A DNA stretch of 64,000 bases from Vibrio splendidus (GTDB lineage: Bacteria; Pseudomonadota; Gammaproteobacteria; Enterobacterales; Vibrionaceae). Positions 17,231-25,366 of the stretch are shown one piece after another. Within the stretch, counting starts at the first letter, position 1. Each line of letters opens with the position of its first letter. The DNA is taken from positions 868,001 through 932,000 of the forward strand of contig NZ_CP031055.1 in assembly GCF_003345295.1 (NCBI RefSeq). Reading direction: 5' to 3'. The notes under the pieces were generated by a model that was not told the DNA's origin, searched no databases, and worked only from the letters and a program-made list of their open reading frames with translations. A program made the translations under genes and the position numbers.

Positions 17231-18127
17231 ATGCAGACACAACGCCTAAGAATCGCAATTCAAAAGAAAGGTCGCTTAAGTAAAGAGTGCCAAGATCTAC
17301 TTAAAAAATGTGGTGTTAAATTTAACATCATGGGTGAGCAGTTAGTTGTTCATTCACTAAATATGCCAATCGACTTGTTACTGGTTCGTGATGATGACAT
17401 CCCAGGTCTTATCATGGACGGTGTAGTTGACCTAGGTTTCATTGGCGAGAATGAACTAGAAGAAGTTCGCCTAGACCGTATCGCTCTAAACGAGCCATCG
17501 CAATTCAGCACTCTACGCCGCTTAGATTTCGGTGGTTGCCGACTTTCTATCGCTATCAACAAAGATCAAGAATACAACGGCCCACAAGATCTTGCGGGTA
17601 AACGTATTGCGACAACCTACCCACAACTACTTAAAGCCTACATGGACGAGCAGGGTGTTGAATTCAGCACTTGTATGCTAACAGGTTCGGTTGAAGTTGC
17701 TCCTCGTGCAGGTCTAGCTGACGCTATCGCAGATTTGGTTTCTACAGGCGCTACGCTAGAAGCGAACGGCCTGAAAGAAACGGAAGTTATCTTCCAATCT
17801 AAAGCAACTCTGATTCAACGCACTGGCGAATTTGATGCAGACAAAATAGCATTGATTGAAAAACTACTGACTCGTATGCAGGGTGTTCAACAAGCGAAAG
17901 AGTCTAAGTACATCATGCTTCACGCGCCAACGTCTCAGCTAGAGCAAATCAAAGCGCTATTACCTGGAGCTGAAGATCCTACTGTTCTTCCTCTATCTAC
18001 AGACAAAGACAAAGTTGCCGTTCACCTAGTAAGTACTGAGAACTTGTTCTGGGAAACTATGGAACAGCTGAAGGAGTTGGGTGCAAGCTCGATTCTAGTA
18101 TTACCAATCGAAAAAATGATGGGGTAG
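17231..18127 (+). CDS. hisG: ATP phosphoribosyltransferase
   Basis: First enzyme of histidine synthesis, joining ATP and PRPP, feedback-inhibited by histidine. The protein is the long form with a C-terminal regulatory ACT-like domain, 298 residues, close to E. coli. The PRPP loop TGATLEANGL is near residues 176-185. The frame is open from 17213, but MQTQRLRIAIQKKGRLS at 17231 is the conserved start. The stop overlaps a GTG in the hisD frame. Confidence 0.97.
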   Translation: MQTQRLRIAIQKKGRLSKECQDLLKKCGVKFNIMGEQLVVHSLNMPIDLLLVRDDDIPGLIMDGVVDLGFIGENELEEVRLDRIALNEPSQFSTLRRLDFGGCRLSIAINKDQEYNGPQDLAGKRIATTYPQLLKAYMDEQGVEFSTCMLTGSVEVAPRAGLADAIADLVSTGATLEANGLKETEVIFQSKATLIQRTGEFDADKIALIEKLLTRMQGVQQAKESKYIMLHAPTSQLEQIKALLPGAEDPTVLPLSTDKDKVAVHLVSTENLFWETMEQLKELGASSILVLPIEKMMG

Positions 18128-18132
18128 TGACG

Positions 18133-19446
18133 ATGAGAACCGTTGTTTGGCAATCTTTAAGTGAATCACAGCAAGACTCGGTACTAGAGCGTCCAGCTAT
18201 TACTGAAGGTGCAAACATCACAGCGACTGTTTCTGATGTTATTGCAAAAGTACGAAATGAAGGCGATGCCGCACTTAAAGAACTGACTGAAAAGTTCGAT
18301 CGTGTGACTCCAGAATCCATTCGAGTCAGCTCGACTGAGATTGAAGAGGCATGTGCTCGTTTAACACCAGAAATGAAGCAAGCGTTAGAACAAGCTTATA
18401 GCAATATTGCTAAGTTTCACGAAGCTCAGAAGCCGCAGCCAATTAAGGTTGAAACACAGCCAGGCGTTGTGTGTGAGCAAGTGACACGCGCTATTAATAC
18501 TGTTGGACTCTATATTCCGGGTGGCAGCGCGCCACTTCCGTCAACGGTTCTTATGTTAGGTGTACCCGCTCAAATCGCGGGTTGCCGCAAGGTTGTGCTT
18601 TGTTCACCTCCGCCAATCGCAGATGAAATCTTGTATGTAGCTAATCTTTGTAAAATCGATGAGGTTTACAATGTCGGTGGTGGTCAAGCTGTTGCTGCCA
18701 TGGCTTACGGTACGGAGAGTGTCTCTAAAGTAGATAAAATTTTCGGTCCTGGTAATGCGTACGTAACGGAAGCTAAGCGCCAAGTGAGTAACGACTTCCG
18801 TGGTTCTGCGATTGATATGCCAGCAGGCCCATCGGAGGTGATGGTGATTGCAGACGAAACTGCGGATGCTGACTTCATTGCTGCTGATCTACTGAGCCAA
18901 GCAGAACATGGCCCAGATTCACAGGTTGTATTAGTAACACCATCGCCAGTGATTGCCGACCAAGTAACCGATGCGGTTCAGAAGCAACTGAAAGAACTGT
19001 CTCGTGCGAACATCGCTCAGCAAGCATTGGCTTCAAGCCTAATCATCATTGCTGAATCGATCACTCAAGCGATTGCGATTTCTAACTTCTACGGTCCAGA
19101 GCACTTGATTGTTCAGACCAAGAACCCGCGTGAATTACTGCCGTTGCTAGACAATGCAGGTTCAATCTTCTTGGGTGACTGGTCTCCAGAATCTGCAGGT
19201 GACTACGCATCAGGTACAAACCACGTTCTTCCTACTTACGGCTATACCAAAACCTATTCAAGTCTAGGTTTGGCTGATTTCTCTAAGCGTATGACGGTAC
19301 AAGAGTTAACTGCTGATGGCTTGAAAGGCCTAGCGCCAACGGTAGTCACAATGGCGGAAGCCGAAGGTTTGGATGCGCACAAACGTGCTGTGACTATCCG
19401 AGTTGAAAAATTAAATCGATTTGAACAGTTAAATAAAGCGAAATAA
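18133..19446 (+). CDS. hisD: Histidinol dehydrogenase
   Basis: Zinc enzyme that oxidises L-histidinol to histidine in two NAD-dependent steps. Conserved parts are NTVGLYIPGGSAPLPSTV, FGPGNAYVTEAK and SQAEHGPDSQ, which includes a zinc-ligand histidine. The GTG at 18127 overlapping the hisG stop is an alternative start. The ATG at 18133 gives MRTVVWQSL and 437 residues. Second gene of the operon, tightly coupled to hisG. Confidence 0.96.
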   Translation: MRTVVWQSLSESQQDSVLERPAITEGANITATVSDVIAKVRNEGDAALKELTEKFDRVTPESIRVSSTEIEEACARLTPEMKQALEQAYSNIAKFHEAQKPQPIKVETQPGVVCEQVTRAINTVGLYIPGGSAPLPSTVLMLGVPAQIAGCRKVVLCSPPPIADEILYVANLCKIDEVYNVGGGQAVAAMAYGTESVSKVDKIFGPGNAYVTEAKRQVSNDFRGSAIDMPAGPSEVMVIADETADADFIAADLLSQAEHGPDSQVVLVTPSPVIADQVTDAVQKQLKELSRANIAQQALASSLIIIAESITQAIAISNFYGPEHLIVQTKNPRELLPLLDNAGSIFLGDWSPESAGDYASGTNHVLPTYGYTKTYSSLGLADFSKRMTVQELTADGLKGLAPTVVTMAEAEGLDAHKRAVTIRVEKLNRFEQLNKAK

Positions 19447-19455
19447 GGGTAGGGC

Positions 19456-20496
19456 ATGGAAAAGTTAGCAAGAAAACAAGTTCAGGCTCTTACACCTTAC
19501 TTGTCTGCAAGACGCATTGGTGGCAGCGGAGATGTGTGGCTAAACGCTAACGAGTCTCCGTTTGATAACGAGTACAACCTAAACTTGTCTCGTCTTAATC
19601 GCTACAGCGAGTGCCAGCCTAAAGAGCTGATCGATGCTTACGCTCAATATGCAGGCGTGAAATCAGAGCAAACGCTGACCACTCGTGGCGCTGACGAAGG
19701 TATCGAACTTTTGATTCGAGCTTTCTGCGAGCCGAACGAAGATTCGATTCTGTACTGCCCTCCGACTTACGGTATGTATGCTATCAGTGCCGAGACGATT
19801 GGTGTTGAGCGTAAAGTTGTGCCTCTGACGTCTGAATGGCAATTGGATCTTCCCGCGATTGAAGCGCAACTCGACAACGTAAAAGTGGTGTTTGTTTGTA
19901 GCCCAAACAACCCAACGGGTAACTTAGTTGATCGCAAAGACATCATCAAACTGCTTGAAATGACGCAAGACAAAGCGATTGTGGTGATGGATGAAGCGTA
20001 TATCGATTTCTGTCCAGAAGCGTCAACTGTTGACTTGCTTGAGCAATACCCGAACCTTGCGATTCTGCGTACCTTGTCGAAAGCTTTTGCTCTGGCGGGT
20101 TTACGTTGTGGCTTTACGCTGGCGAACAAAGCGCTTATCGATGTACTGTTGAAAGTGATTGCGCCTTACCCAGTTCCAATTCCAGTTGCTGATATTGCCG
20201 TTCAAGCGCTTTCTGAACAAGGGCTTGCGCGAGCGAAGTTCCAAGTTTTGGATTTAAGTGCTAACCGAGCGTATTTGCAAGCTGGTTTGTTGGGTATGCC
20301 TCAAGTGACGGTATTTGATGGTTGGGGTAACTACCTGCTGGTTAAATTCCCGAACGGCGATGAGTTGTTTAAAGCGGCATGGGACACGGGCATCATCTTG
20401 CGTAATTCGCCAATTGAAAACTGTGTTCGTATTAGTATTGGTAACCGCGAAGAGTGCGAAAAGACACTTGGATTCATTCGTAACTTTTTTCAGTAA
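19456..20496 (+). CDS. hisC: Histidinol-phosphate aminotransferase
   Basis: PLP-dependent class I/II aminotransferase that forms L-histidinol phosphate from imidazole acetol phosphate. WLNANESPF near the N-terminus, CSPNNPTGN, MDEAYIDF and the PLP lysine in RTLSKAFALAG are all present. Length 346. It starts nine bases after hisD. A 131-bp spacer with a stem-loop follows it, unlike the tight junctions elsewhere in the operon. Confidence 0.96.
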   Translation: MEKLARKQVQALTPYLSARRIGGSGDVWLNANESPFDNEYNLNLSRLNRYSECQPKELIDAYAQYAGVKSEQTLTTRGADEGIELLIRAFCEPNEDSILYCPPTYGMYAISAETIGVERKVVPLTSEWQLDLPAIEAQLDNVKVVFVCSPNNPTGNLVDRKDIIKLLEMTQDKAIVVMDEAYIDFCPEASTVDLLEQYPNLAILRTLSKAFALAGLRCGFTLANKALIDVLLKVIAPYPVPIPVADIAVQALSEQGLARAKFQVLDLSANRAYLQAGLLGMPQVTVFDGWGNYLLVKFPNGDELFKAAWDTGIILRNSPIENCVRISIGNREECEKTLGFIRNFFQ

Positions 20497-20518
20497 CGAA
20501 AGGCTTACCATTAATAAC

Positions 20519-20557
20519 ATTTGTCAGTCTGAGTTGATTAAAAACAGACTGGCAAAT
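20519..20557 (+). repeat. Long stem-loop in the hisC-hisB spacer
   Basis: ATTTGTCAGTCTG at 20519-20531 pairs with CAGACTGGCAAAT at 20545-20557. It forms a 13-bp stem with one G-U pair and a 13-nt loop. No U-tract follows, so transcription is not expected to end. It may protect the upstream mRNA or be a processing site. Confidence 0.6.
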
Positions 20558-20627
20558 GAAACCAATATTTTGGGTTAGCGTTTGATTTTAGCTAGGCCAG
20601 CAGATTTAAAATTAAAAGGAAGTTCAA

Positions 20628-21716
20628 GTGAGTAAACAACAGAAAATACTTTTTATAGACCGTGATGGCACCTTAATTGTTGAGCCACCAGTCGACTTTC
20701 AAGTAGACCGTTTAGACAAACTAAAATTCGAACCGCTAGTGATCCCTAGCCTACTGGCATTGCAAGATGCGGGTTACCGTTTAGTGATGGTGACTAACCA
20801 AGATGGTCTAGGCACAGATAGCTACCCACAAGAAGAGTTCGATGCTCCACACAATATGATGATGGAGTTCTTTGAGTCTCAAGGCGTTAAGTTTGACGAT
20901 GTGCTTATTTGCCCTCACTTTGACGAAGACAACTGCTCTTGCCGTAAGCCTAAACTGGGTATGGTTAAAGAATACCTACAAGGCGGCAAAGTCGACTTCC
21001 AACACTCTGTTGTGATTGGCGATCGAATGACGGATCTTCAACTTGCTGAGAACATGGCAATTCGTGGTATCCAATACGGCCCGGATGCAGAAACGGAACG
21101 CACACTCAACTGGCCACAGATCGTTAAAGATTTAACGGTTAATGCTCGTGTTGCTGAAGTGGTTCGTACAACGAAAGAAACTGACATTAAGGTAGCCGTA
21201 AACCTTGATGAAACTGGTGGTAACAAGATCGATACTGGCATGGGTTTCTTTGATCACATGCTTGATCAAATCGCGACACACGGCGGTTTCCAAATGAACC
21301 TGACTGTGAAGGGCGACCTACACATTGATGATCACCACACAATCGAAGACACCGCTCTCGCTTTAGGCCAAGCACTTAAAGATGCATTAGGCGATAAACG
21401 TGGTATCGGCCGTTTCGGTTTTAGCCTGCCTATGGATGAGTGTTTAGCTCAGTGCGCGTTAGATCTCTCTGGTCGTCCGTACCTGAAATTCGATGCTAAG
21501 TTTAGCCGCGAGCAAGTGGGTGACCTTTCTACGGAGATGGTGGTTCACTTCTTCCGTTCTTTAACCGATACACTGGCTTGTACATTGCACCTTTCTTCAG
21601 CTGGCAATAATGATCACCACATTATTGAGAGCCTGTTCAAAGCGTTTGGCCGTACTCTTCGTCAAGCAATCAAAGTTGAAGGTAATGAGTTACCAAGCAG
21701 CAAAGGCGTTTTGTAA
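20628..21716 (+). CDS. hisB: Bifunctional histidinol-phosphatase / imidazoleglycerol-phosphate dehydratase
   Basis: Fusion of two histidine-pathway enzymes. The N-terminal HAD phosphatase (about residues 1-165) has the nucleophile motif FIDRDGTL and a zinc loop with CPHFDEDNCSCRKP. The C-terminal IGP dehydratase has GFFDHMLDQIATHGGF, DDHHTIED and DHHIIES for manganese binding. Length 362. The start is GTG at 20628, preceded by AAGGAAG. The fusion is usual in enteric bacteria and vibrios. Confidence 0.97.
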   Translation: MSKQQKILFIDRDGTLIVEPPVDFQVDRLDKLKFEPLVIPSLLALQDAGYRLVMVTNQDGLGTDSYPQEEFDAPHNMMMEFFESQGVKFDDVLICPHFDEDNCSCRKPKLGMVKEYLQGGKVDFQHSVVIGDRMTDLQLAENMAIRGIQYGPDAETERTLNWPQIVKDLTVNARVAEVVRTTKETDIKVAVNLDETGGNKIDTGMGFFDHMLDQIATHGGFQMNLTVKGDLHIDDHHTIEDTALALGQALKDALGDKRGIGRFGFSLPMDECLAQCALDLSGRPYLKFDAKFSREQVGDLSTEMVVHFFRSLTDTLACTLHLSSAGNNDHHIIESLFKAFGRTLRQAIKVEGNELPSSKGVL

Positions 21717-21741
21717 GGCTAACGTTAGCAAGGAAAAAACA

Positions 21742-22356
21742 ATGAAAGATCAAAAAGTCGTTATTATTGATACTGGTTGTGCCAACGTTTCCTCAGTGAA
21801 GTTTGCGATTGAACGTCTGGGCTACGCAGTTGAAATTTCGAAAGAACCAAAAGTTGTTCTTGCTGCGGACAAGCTATTCCTACCAGGAGTAGGTACAGCA
21901 AGTGAGGCAATGAAGAACCTGCAAGAGCGTGACCTTGTTACCCTTGTGAAGCAAGTAGAGAAGCCTTTGCTTGGTATCTGTTTAGGTATGCAGCTGTTAG
22001 GCAAACTGTCTCAAGAGAAAGGCCAAAAAGCTGACGAGTTAGTTGAATGCTTAGGATTGTGTGATGGTGAAGTTCGTTTACTTGAAACAGGTGATTTACC
22101 GTTACCACACATGGGTTGGAACACAGTTACCGCGACACCTAACCACCCTCTATTCAAAGATATTGAAGAAGGCGAGTACTTCTACTTTGTACACAGCTTC
22201 GCAATGCCAGTGGGTGACTACACCATCGCACAATGTGATTACGGCAATCCGTTCACAGCGGCGGTGCAAAGTGGCAACTATTATGGTGTTCAGTTCCACC
22301 CAGAGCGTTCGTCAAAAGCTGGCTCTAAGCTGATTCAGAACTTCTTGGAATTGTAA
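21742..22356 (+). CDS. hisH: Imidazole glycerol phosphate synthase, glutamine amidotransferase subunit
   Basis: Class I amidotransferase that supplies ammonia to HisF. The nucleophile cysteine sits in GICLGMQLLG near residues 78-87, and the histidine and glutamate of the triad are in QFHPERS near 186-192. The frame is open back to 21610 inside hisB, but the ATG at 21742 with AAGGAA upstream gives MKDQKVVIIDTG and 204 residues. A 25-bp spacer containing the palindrome GCTAACGTTAGC precedes it. Confidence 0.95.
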   Translation: MKDQKVVIIDTGCANVSSVKFAIERLGYAVEISKEPKVVLAADKLFLPGVGTASEAMKNLQERDLVTLVKQVEKPLLGICLGMQLLGKLSQEKGQKADELVECLGLCDGEVRLLETGDLPLPHMGWNTVTATPNHPLFKDIEEGEYFYFVHSFAMPVGDYTIAQCDYGNPFTAAVQSGNYYGVQFHPERSSKAGSKLIQNFLEL

Positions 22357-22399
22357 TAAGGATTAGGCAGCGGCTAACGTTGCCAGATAAGGAATGTAA

Positions 22400-23137
22400 A
22401 TGATTATTCCCGCATTAGATTTAATTGAAGGCCAAGTAGTTCGCTTATTCCAAGGCGATTACGGGCAAGTAACAGAATACAAAGTAGACCCTGCAGAGCA
22501 GTTCAATCTGTATCACCAAGCTGGCGCAGGTTGGCTTCACCTTGTTGACTTAACGGGTGCAAAAGACACAACAGCTCGCCAGTTGGACTTGATCGCTAAG
22601 CTACTTGCTAGCACGCCTGCGAACATCCAGATTGGTGGTGGTGTGCGTAACGAACAAGATGTCGTTGATCTGCTAGAAGCTGGCGCACAGCGCGTTGTGG
22701 TTGGTTCTACGGCAGTTAAGCAACCTGAGTTGGTTAAAGGTTGGATGGAGAAATACGGCGCTGAAAAAATCGTGCTGGCTCTGGACATCAATATTGACGA
22801 AAGCGGCACACGTAAAGTCGCGATTTCAGGTTGGCAAGAAGATTCAGGTGTGACGATTGAAGCGCTGATTGAAGACTACCTCACGGTTGGCCTTAAACAC
22901 GTTCTGTGTACCGATATTTCACGTGATGGCACGCTAGAAGGATCAAACGTAGAGCTTTACGTTGATCTTTGTAAGCAGTACCCACAAGTACAATTCCAAT
23001 CATCGGGCGGCATTGGCAGCTTAGCTGATATTGAAGCGCTTAAAGGCAGCGGTGTTGCTGGTGTGATTGTTGGTCGCGCACTGCTTGATGGAAAGTTCAC
23101 AGCAGAGGAGGCATTTGCATGTTGGCAAAGCGAATAA
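22400..23137 (+). CDS. hisA: ProFAR isomerase
   Basis: TIM-barrel isomerase that opens the ribose ring of ProFAR to PRFAR. It starts MIIPALDLIEGQVVRLFQGDY with the first catalytic aspartate at position 7. The phosphate-binding QIGGGVRN and GVIVGRALL motifs are present, as is the catalytic DISRDGTLEG. Length 245. It overlaps hisF by 19 nt, so expression of the two barrels is linked. Confidence 0.97.
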   Translation: MIIPALDLIEGQVVRLFQGDYGQVTEYKVDPAEQFNLYHQAGAGWLHLVDLTGAKDTTARQLDLIAKLLASTPANIQIGGGVRNEQDVVDLLEAGAQRVVVGSTAVKQPELVKGWMEKYGAEKIVLALDINIDESGTRKVAISGWQEDSGVTIEALIEDYLTVGLKHVLCTDISRDGTLEGSNVELYVDLCKQYPQVQFQSSGGIGSLADIEALKGSGVAGVIVGRALLDGKFTAEEAFACWQSE

Positions 23138-23892
23138 TCCCCTGTTTGGATGTCCGTGATGGGCAAGTGGTTAAGGGCGTTCAATTCCGCAACCACGAAA
23201 TTATTGGTGACATTGTTCCGCTAGCACAACGCTACGCAGAAGAGGGCGCTGATGAATTAGTATTTTACGATATTACCGCATCAAGTGATGGCCGTGTGGT
23301 CGATAAGAGCTGGGTGAAACGCGTAGCAGAAGTGATTGATATCCCTTTCTGTGTGGCTGGTGGTATTAAGTCAGCAGAAGATGCAGCGCGCATTCTTGAG
23401 TTTGGTGCAGATAAAGTATCCATCAACTCGCCTGCATTGGCTAACCCACAGCTGATCACTGACCTAGCTGATAAGTTCGGCGTGCAGTGTATCGTTGTCG
23501 GTATCGATTCATACTTCGATAAAGAGACGGGTAAATATCAGGTTTACCAATTCACAGGCGATGAAGCGCGTACCAAAGCAACCAAGTGGGAAACCAAAGA
23601 TTGGGTGCAGGAAGTACAGAAACGTGGTGCAGGTGAGATTGTGTTAAACATGATGAACCAAGATGGCGTTCGCAACGGCTATGATATCGACCAGTTAAAC
23701 ATGGTACGTTCAGTGTGTAATGTACCCCTGATTGCATCAGGTGGCGCTGGTGCGATGGAGCACTTTGCTGAAGCCTATAAAAAAACCAACGTGGACGGAG
23801 CACTTGCGGCTTCGGTATTCCACAAGCAAGTCATCAATATTGGTGAACTTAAACAGTATTTGAAACAACAAGATGTAGAGGTGCGACTATGA
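23119..23892 (+). CDS. hisF: Imidazole glycerol phosphate synthase, cyclase subunit
   Basis: TIM-barrel cyclase that uses HisH-derived ammonia to make imidazole glycerol phosphate and AICAR. The start MLAKRIIPCLDVRDGQVVKG, with catalytic aspartate at 11, and NMMNQDGVRNGYD are diagnostic. Length 257. The ATG lies inside hisA, and the stop overlaps hisI as ATGA. Confidence 0.97.
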   Translation: MLAKRIIPCLDVRDGQVVKGVQFRNHEIIGDIVPLAQRYAEEGADELVFYDITASSDGRVVDKSWVKRVAEVIDIPFCVAGGIKSAEDAARILEFGADKVSINSPALANPQLITDLADKFGVQCIVVGIDSYFDKETGKYQVYQFTGDEARTKATKWETKDWVQEVQKRGAGEIVLNMMNQDGVRNGYDIDQLNMVRSVCNVPLIASGGAGAMEHFAEAYKKTNVDGALAASVFHKQVINIGELKQYLKQQDVEVRL

Positions 23893-24539
23893 GTTTTGAA
23901 CCCGTAAGCTTATCAAAAACAGAAGTAGGCGCATTGTCAGAGCGTATTGATTGGGAAAAAGTAGATGGCTTAGTGCCGGCTATTGTTCAAGATTACCAAT
24001 CGAGCCAAGTGCTGATGATGGGATACATGAACCCAGCAGCGCTCGAGAAAACAGGTGAAACTGGCCAAGTGACGTTTTTCTCTCGCACTAAAGAGCGCCT
24101 TTGGACCAAAGGTGAAACGTCGGGTAACGTATTGCAACTGCAAAACATGTCATTGGATTGTGACAACGATACCTTGCTGGTTAAGGTTAATCCCATTGGC
24201 CCAACGTGCCACACAGGTACAACAACGTGTTGGGATGGCGATAAGCAAGAAGAAACACAGATGGTGTGGCTTCATCAGCTTGAGCAGCTACTGGCTGCCC
24301 GCAAGGACGCAGACCCTGAGTCTTCTTATACTGCCAGTCTATATGCCCGTGGCACCAAGCGTATTTCGCAAAAAGTGGGCGAAGAAGGCGTTGAAGTTGC
24401 GCTTGCGGCGACGTCGGGCGATAAGGCGGAGTTAGTGTGTGAATCTGCGGATTTGATTTACCACTTGATGGTTCTTCTTCAAGACCAAGGCTTATCGATG
24501 AACGACGTGGTAAATAAACTAAAAGAGCGCCATAAGTAA
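23889..24539 (+). CDS. hisI: Bifunctional phosphoribosyl-AMP cyclohydrolase / phosphoribosyl-ATP pyrophosphatase
   Basis: HisIE fusion carrying steps two and three of histidine synthesis. The N-terminal cyclohydrolase has SRTKERLWTKGETSG, DCDNDTLL and zinc cysteines including CHTGTTTCW. The C-terminal MazG-like pyrophosphatase has KVGEEGVEVALAA and the ESADLIYHLMVLL helix. Length 216. The ATGA overlap with hisF indicates coupling. Last gene of the operon, followed by a terminator. Confidence 0.97.
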   Translation: MSFEPVSLSKTEVGALSERIDWEKVDGLVPAIVQDYQSSQVLMMGYMNPAALEKTGETGQVTFFSRTKERLWTKGETSGNVLQLQNMSLDCDNDTLLVKVNPIGPTCHTGTTTCWDGDKQEETQMVWLHQLEQLLAARKDADPESSYTASLYARGTKRISQKVGEEGVEVALAATSGDKAELVCESADLIYHLMVLLQDQGLSMNDVVNKLKERHK

Positions 24540-24577
24540 GCCCTCATTAGATTAATAGAACCACGTAAAAGACAAAT

Positions 24578-24615
24578 AAAAGCCCCGTAAACAAACATGT
24601 TTACAGGGCTTTTTT
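24578..24615 (+). terminator. Rho-independent terminator of the his operon
   Basis: AGCCCCGTAAACA pairs with TGTTTACAGGGCT (one C-A mismatch) around a short loop, with six T residues after. Confidence 0.92.
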
Positions 24616-24723
24616 AGCGTTCAATTCTTGAGTACATCTCTTCACCTTTAGGCGTTGTCATTCCGAGGAGCCCAAGCGACATCAGGAATCTCTTCTCTTA
24701 ATCTGACTTCCTAGATGTACGAG

Positions 24724-25248
24724 TTACCCACAGCACTTTTTATATTTCTTACCACTACCACAGATACATGGGTCATTGCGGCCGATTTTGAAACTCTCAA
24801 CCGTTTGGTTTAGACGCGGGTCAATCTCTGGCTCTGATCGTTCTTCTTGTTCATCTTCTTGCTCAGGGAAGGTGCCATCAATGTAATACCAAATACCGTC
24901 TTCACGAACAAAGCGAGAACGTTCTTGCATACAGAACTGCTCAGCCCCGTCGTTGAAGTAAGCTTTAAACTCAACAAAGCCTTCATTCTCATGTGAACCT
25001 GTGGCTGTACCGATGACTTCTAAACCCGCCCAATCACTATCTATGGATTCAGCAATACCTTCTCTCTGCGCTTCTGCATTACAAGTCGGGTGGTAAGTAG
25101 CAACCACATAATCAACTAAACCAAGTACATGTGCAGAATAACGTGAGCGCATTAATTGCTCGGGTGTTTCAACTGCACTGTGGTTAAGGTGTGCTGATTC
25201 GCAACATTGTTGGTAAGTATTTTTGCTACCGCATGGGCATAAAGGCAT
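24724..25248 (-). CDS. ychJ: YchJ family protein with SEC-C motifs
   Basis: UPF0225/YchJ protein, 174 residues. A cysteine-rich N-terminus (PCGSKNTYQQCC near 4-15), a central NTF2-like fold, and a C-terminal SEC-C motif (NDPCICGSGKKYKKCC near 158-173) match the family. SEC-C motifs bind zinc and are also found at the end of SecA, but YchJ's own role is unknown. An acidic linker rich in E/D/Q separates the domains. It is leftward, downstream of the EAL-HDOD gene but separated by a terminator. Confidence 0.92.
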   Translation of the reverse strand: MPLCPCGSKNTYQQCCESAHLNHSAVETPEQLMRSRYSAHVLGLVDYVVATYHPTCNAEAQREGIAESIDSDWAGLEVIGTATGSHENEGFVEFKAYFNDGAEQFCMQERSRFVREDGIWYYIDGTFPEQEDEQEERSEPEIDPRLNQTVESFKIGRNDPCICGSGKKYKKCCG

Positions 25249-25261
25249 AGTCAGATCCTGT

Positions 25262-25287
25262 AAAAATGGCCTCTATTAAGAGGCCAT
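25262..25287 (-). terminator. Rho-independent terminator downstream of the EAL-HDOD gene
   Basis: ATGGCCTCT and AGAGGCCAT form a 9-bp stem around ATTA. Read leftward it is followed by five T residues. Confidence 0.88.
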
Positions 25288-25366
25288 ATATGAATGCGTT
25301 GGAGTTTACCAAGAAACGATCGCTCACCAAAGCTTAGTTTCTATTGAAGCAGCAATGTGAAGTGAA

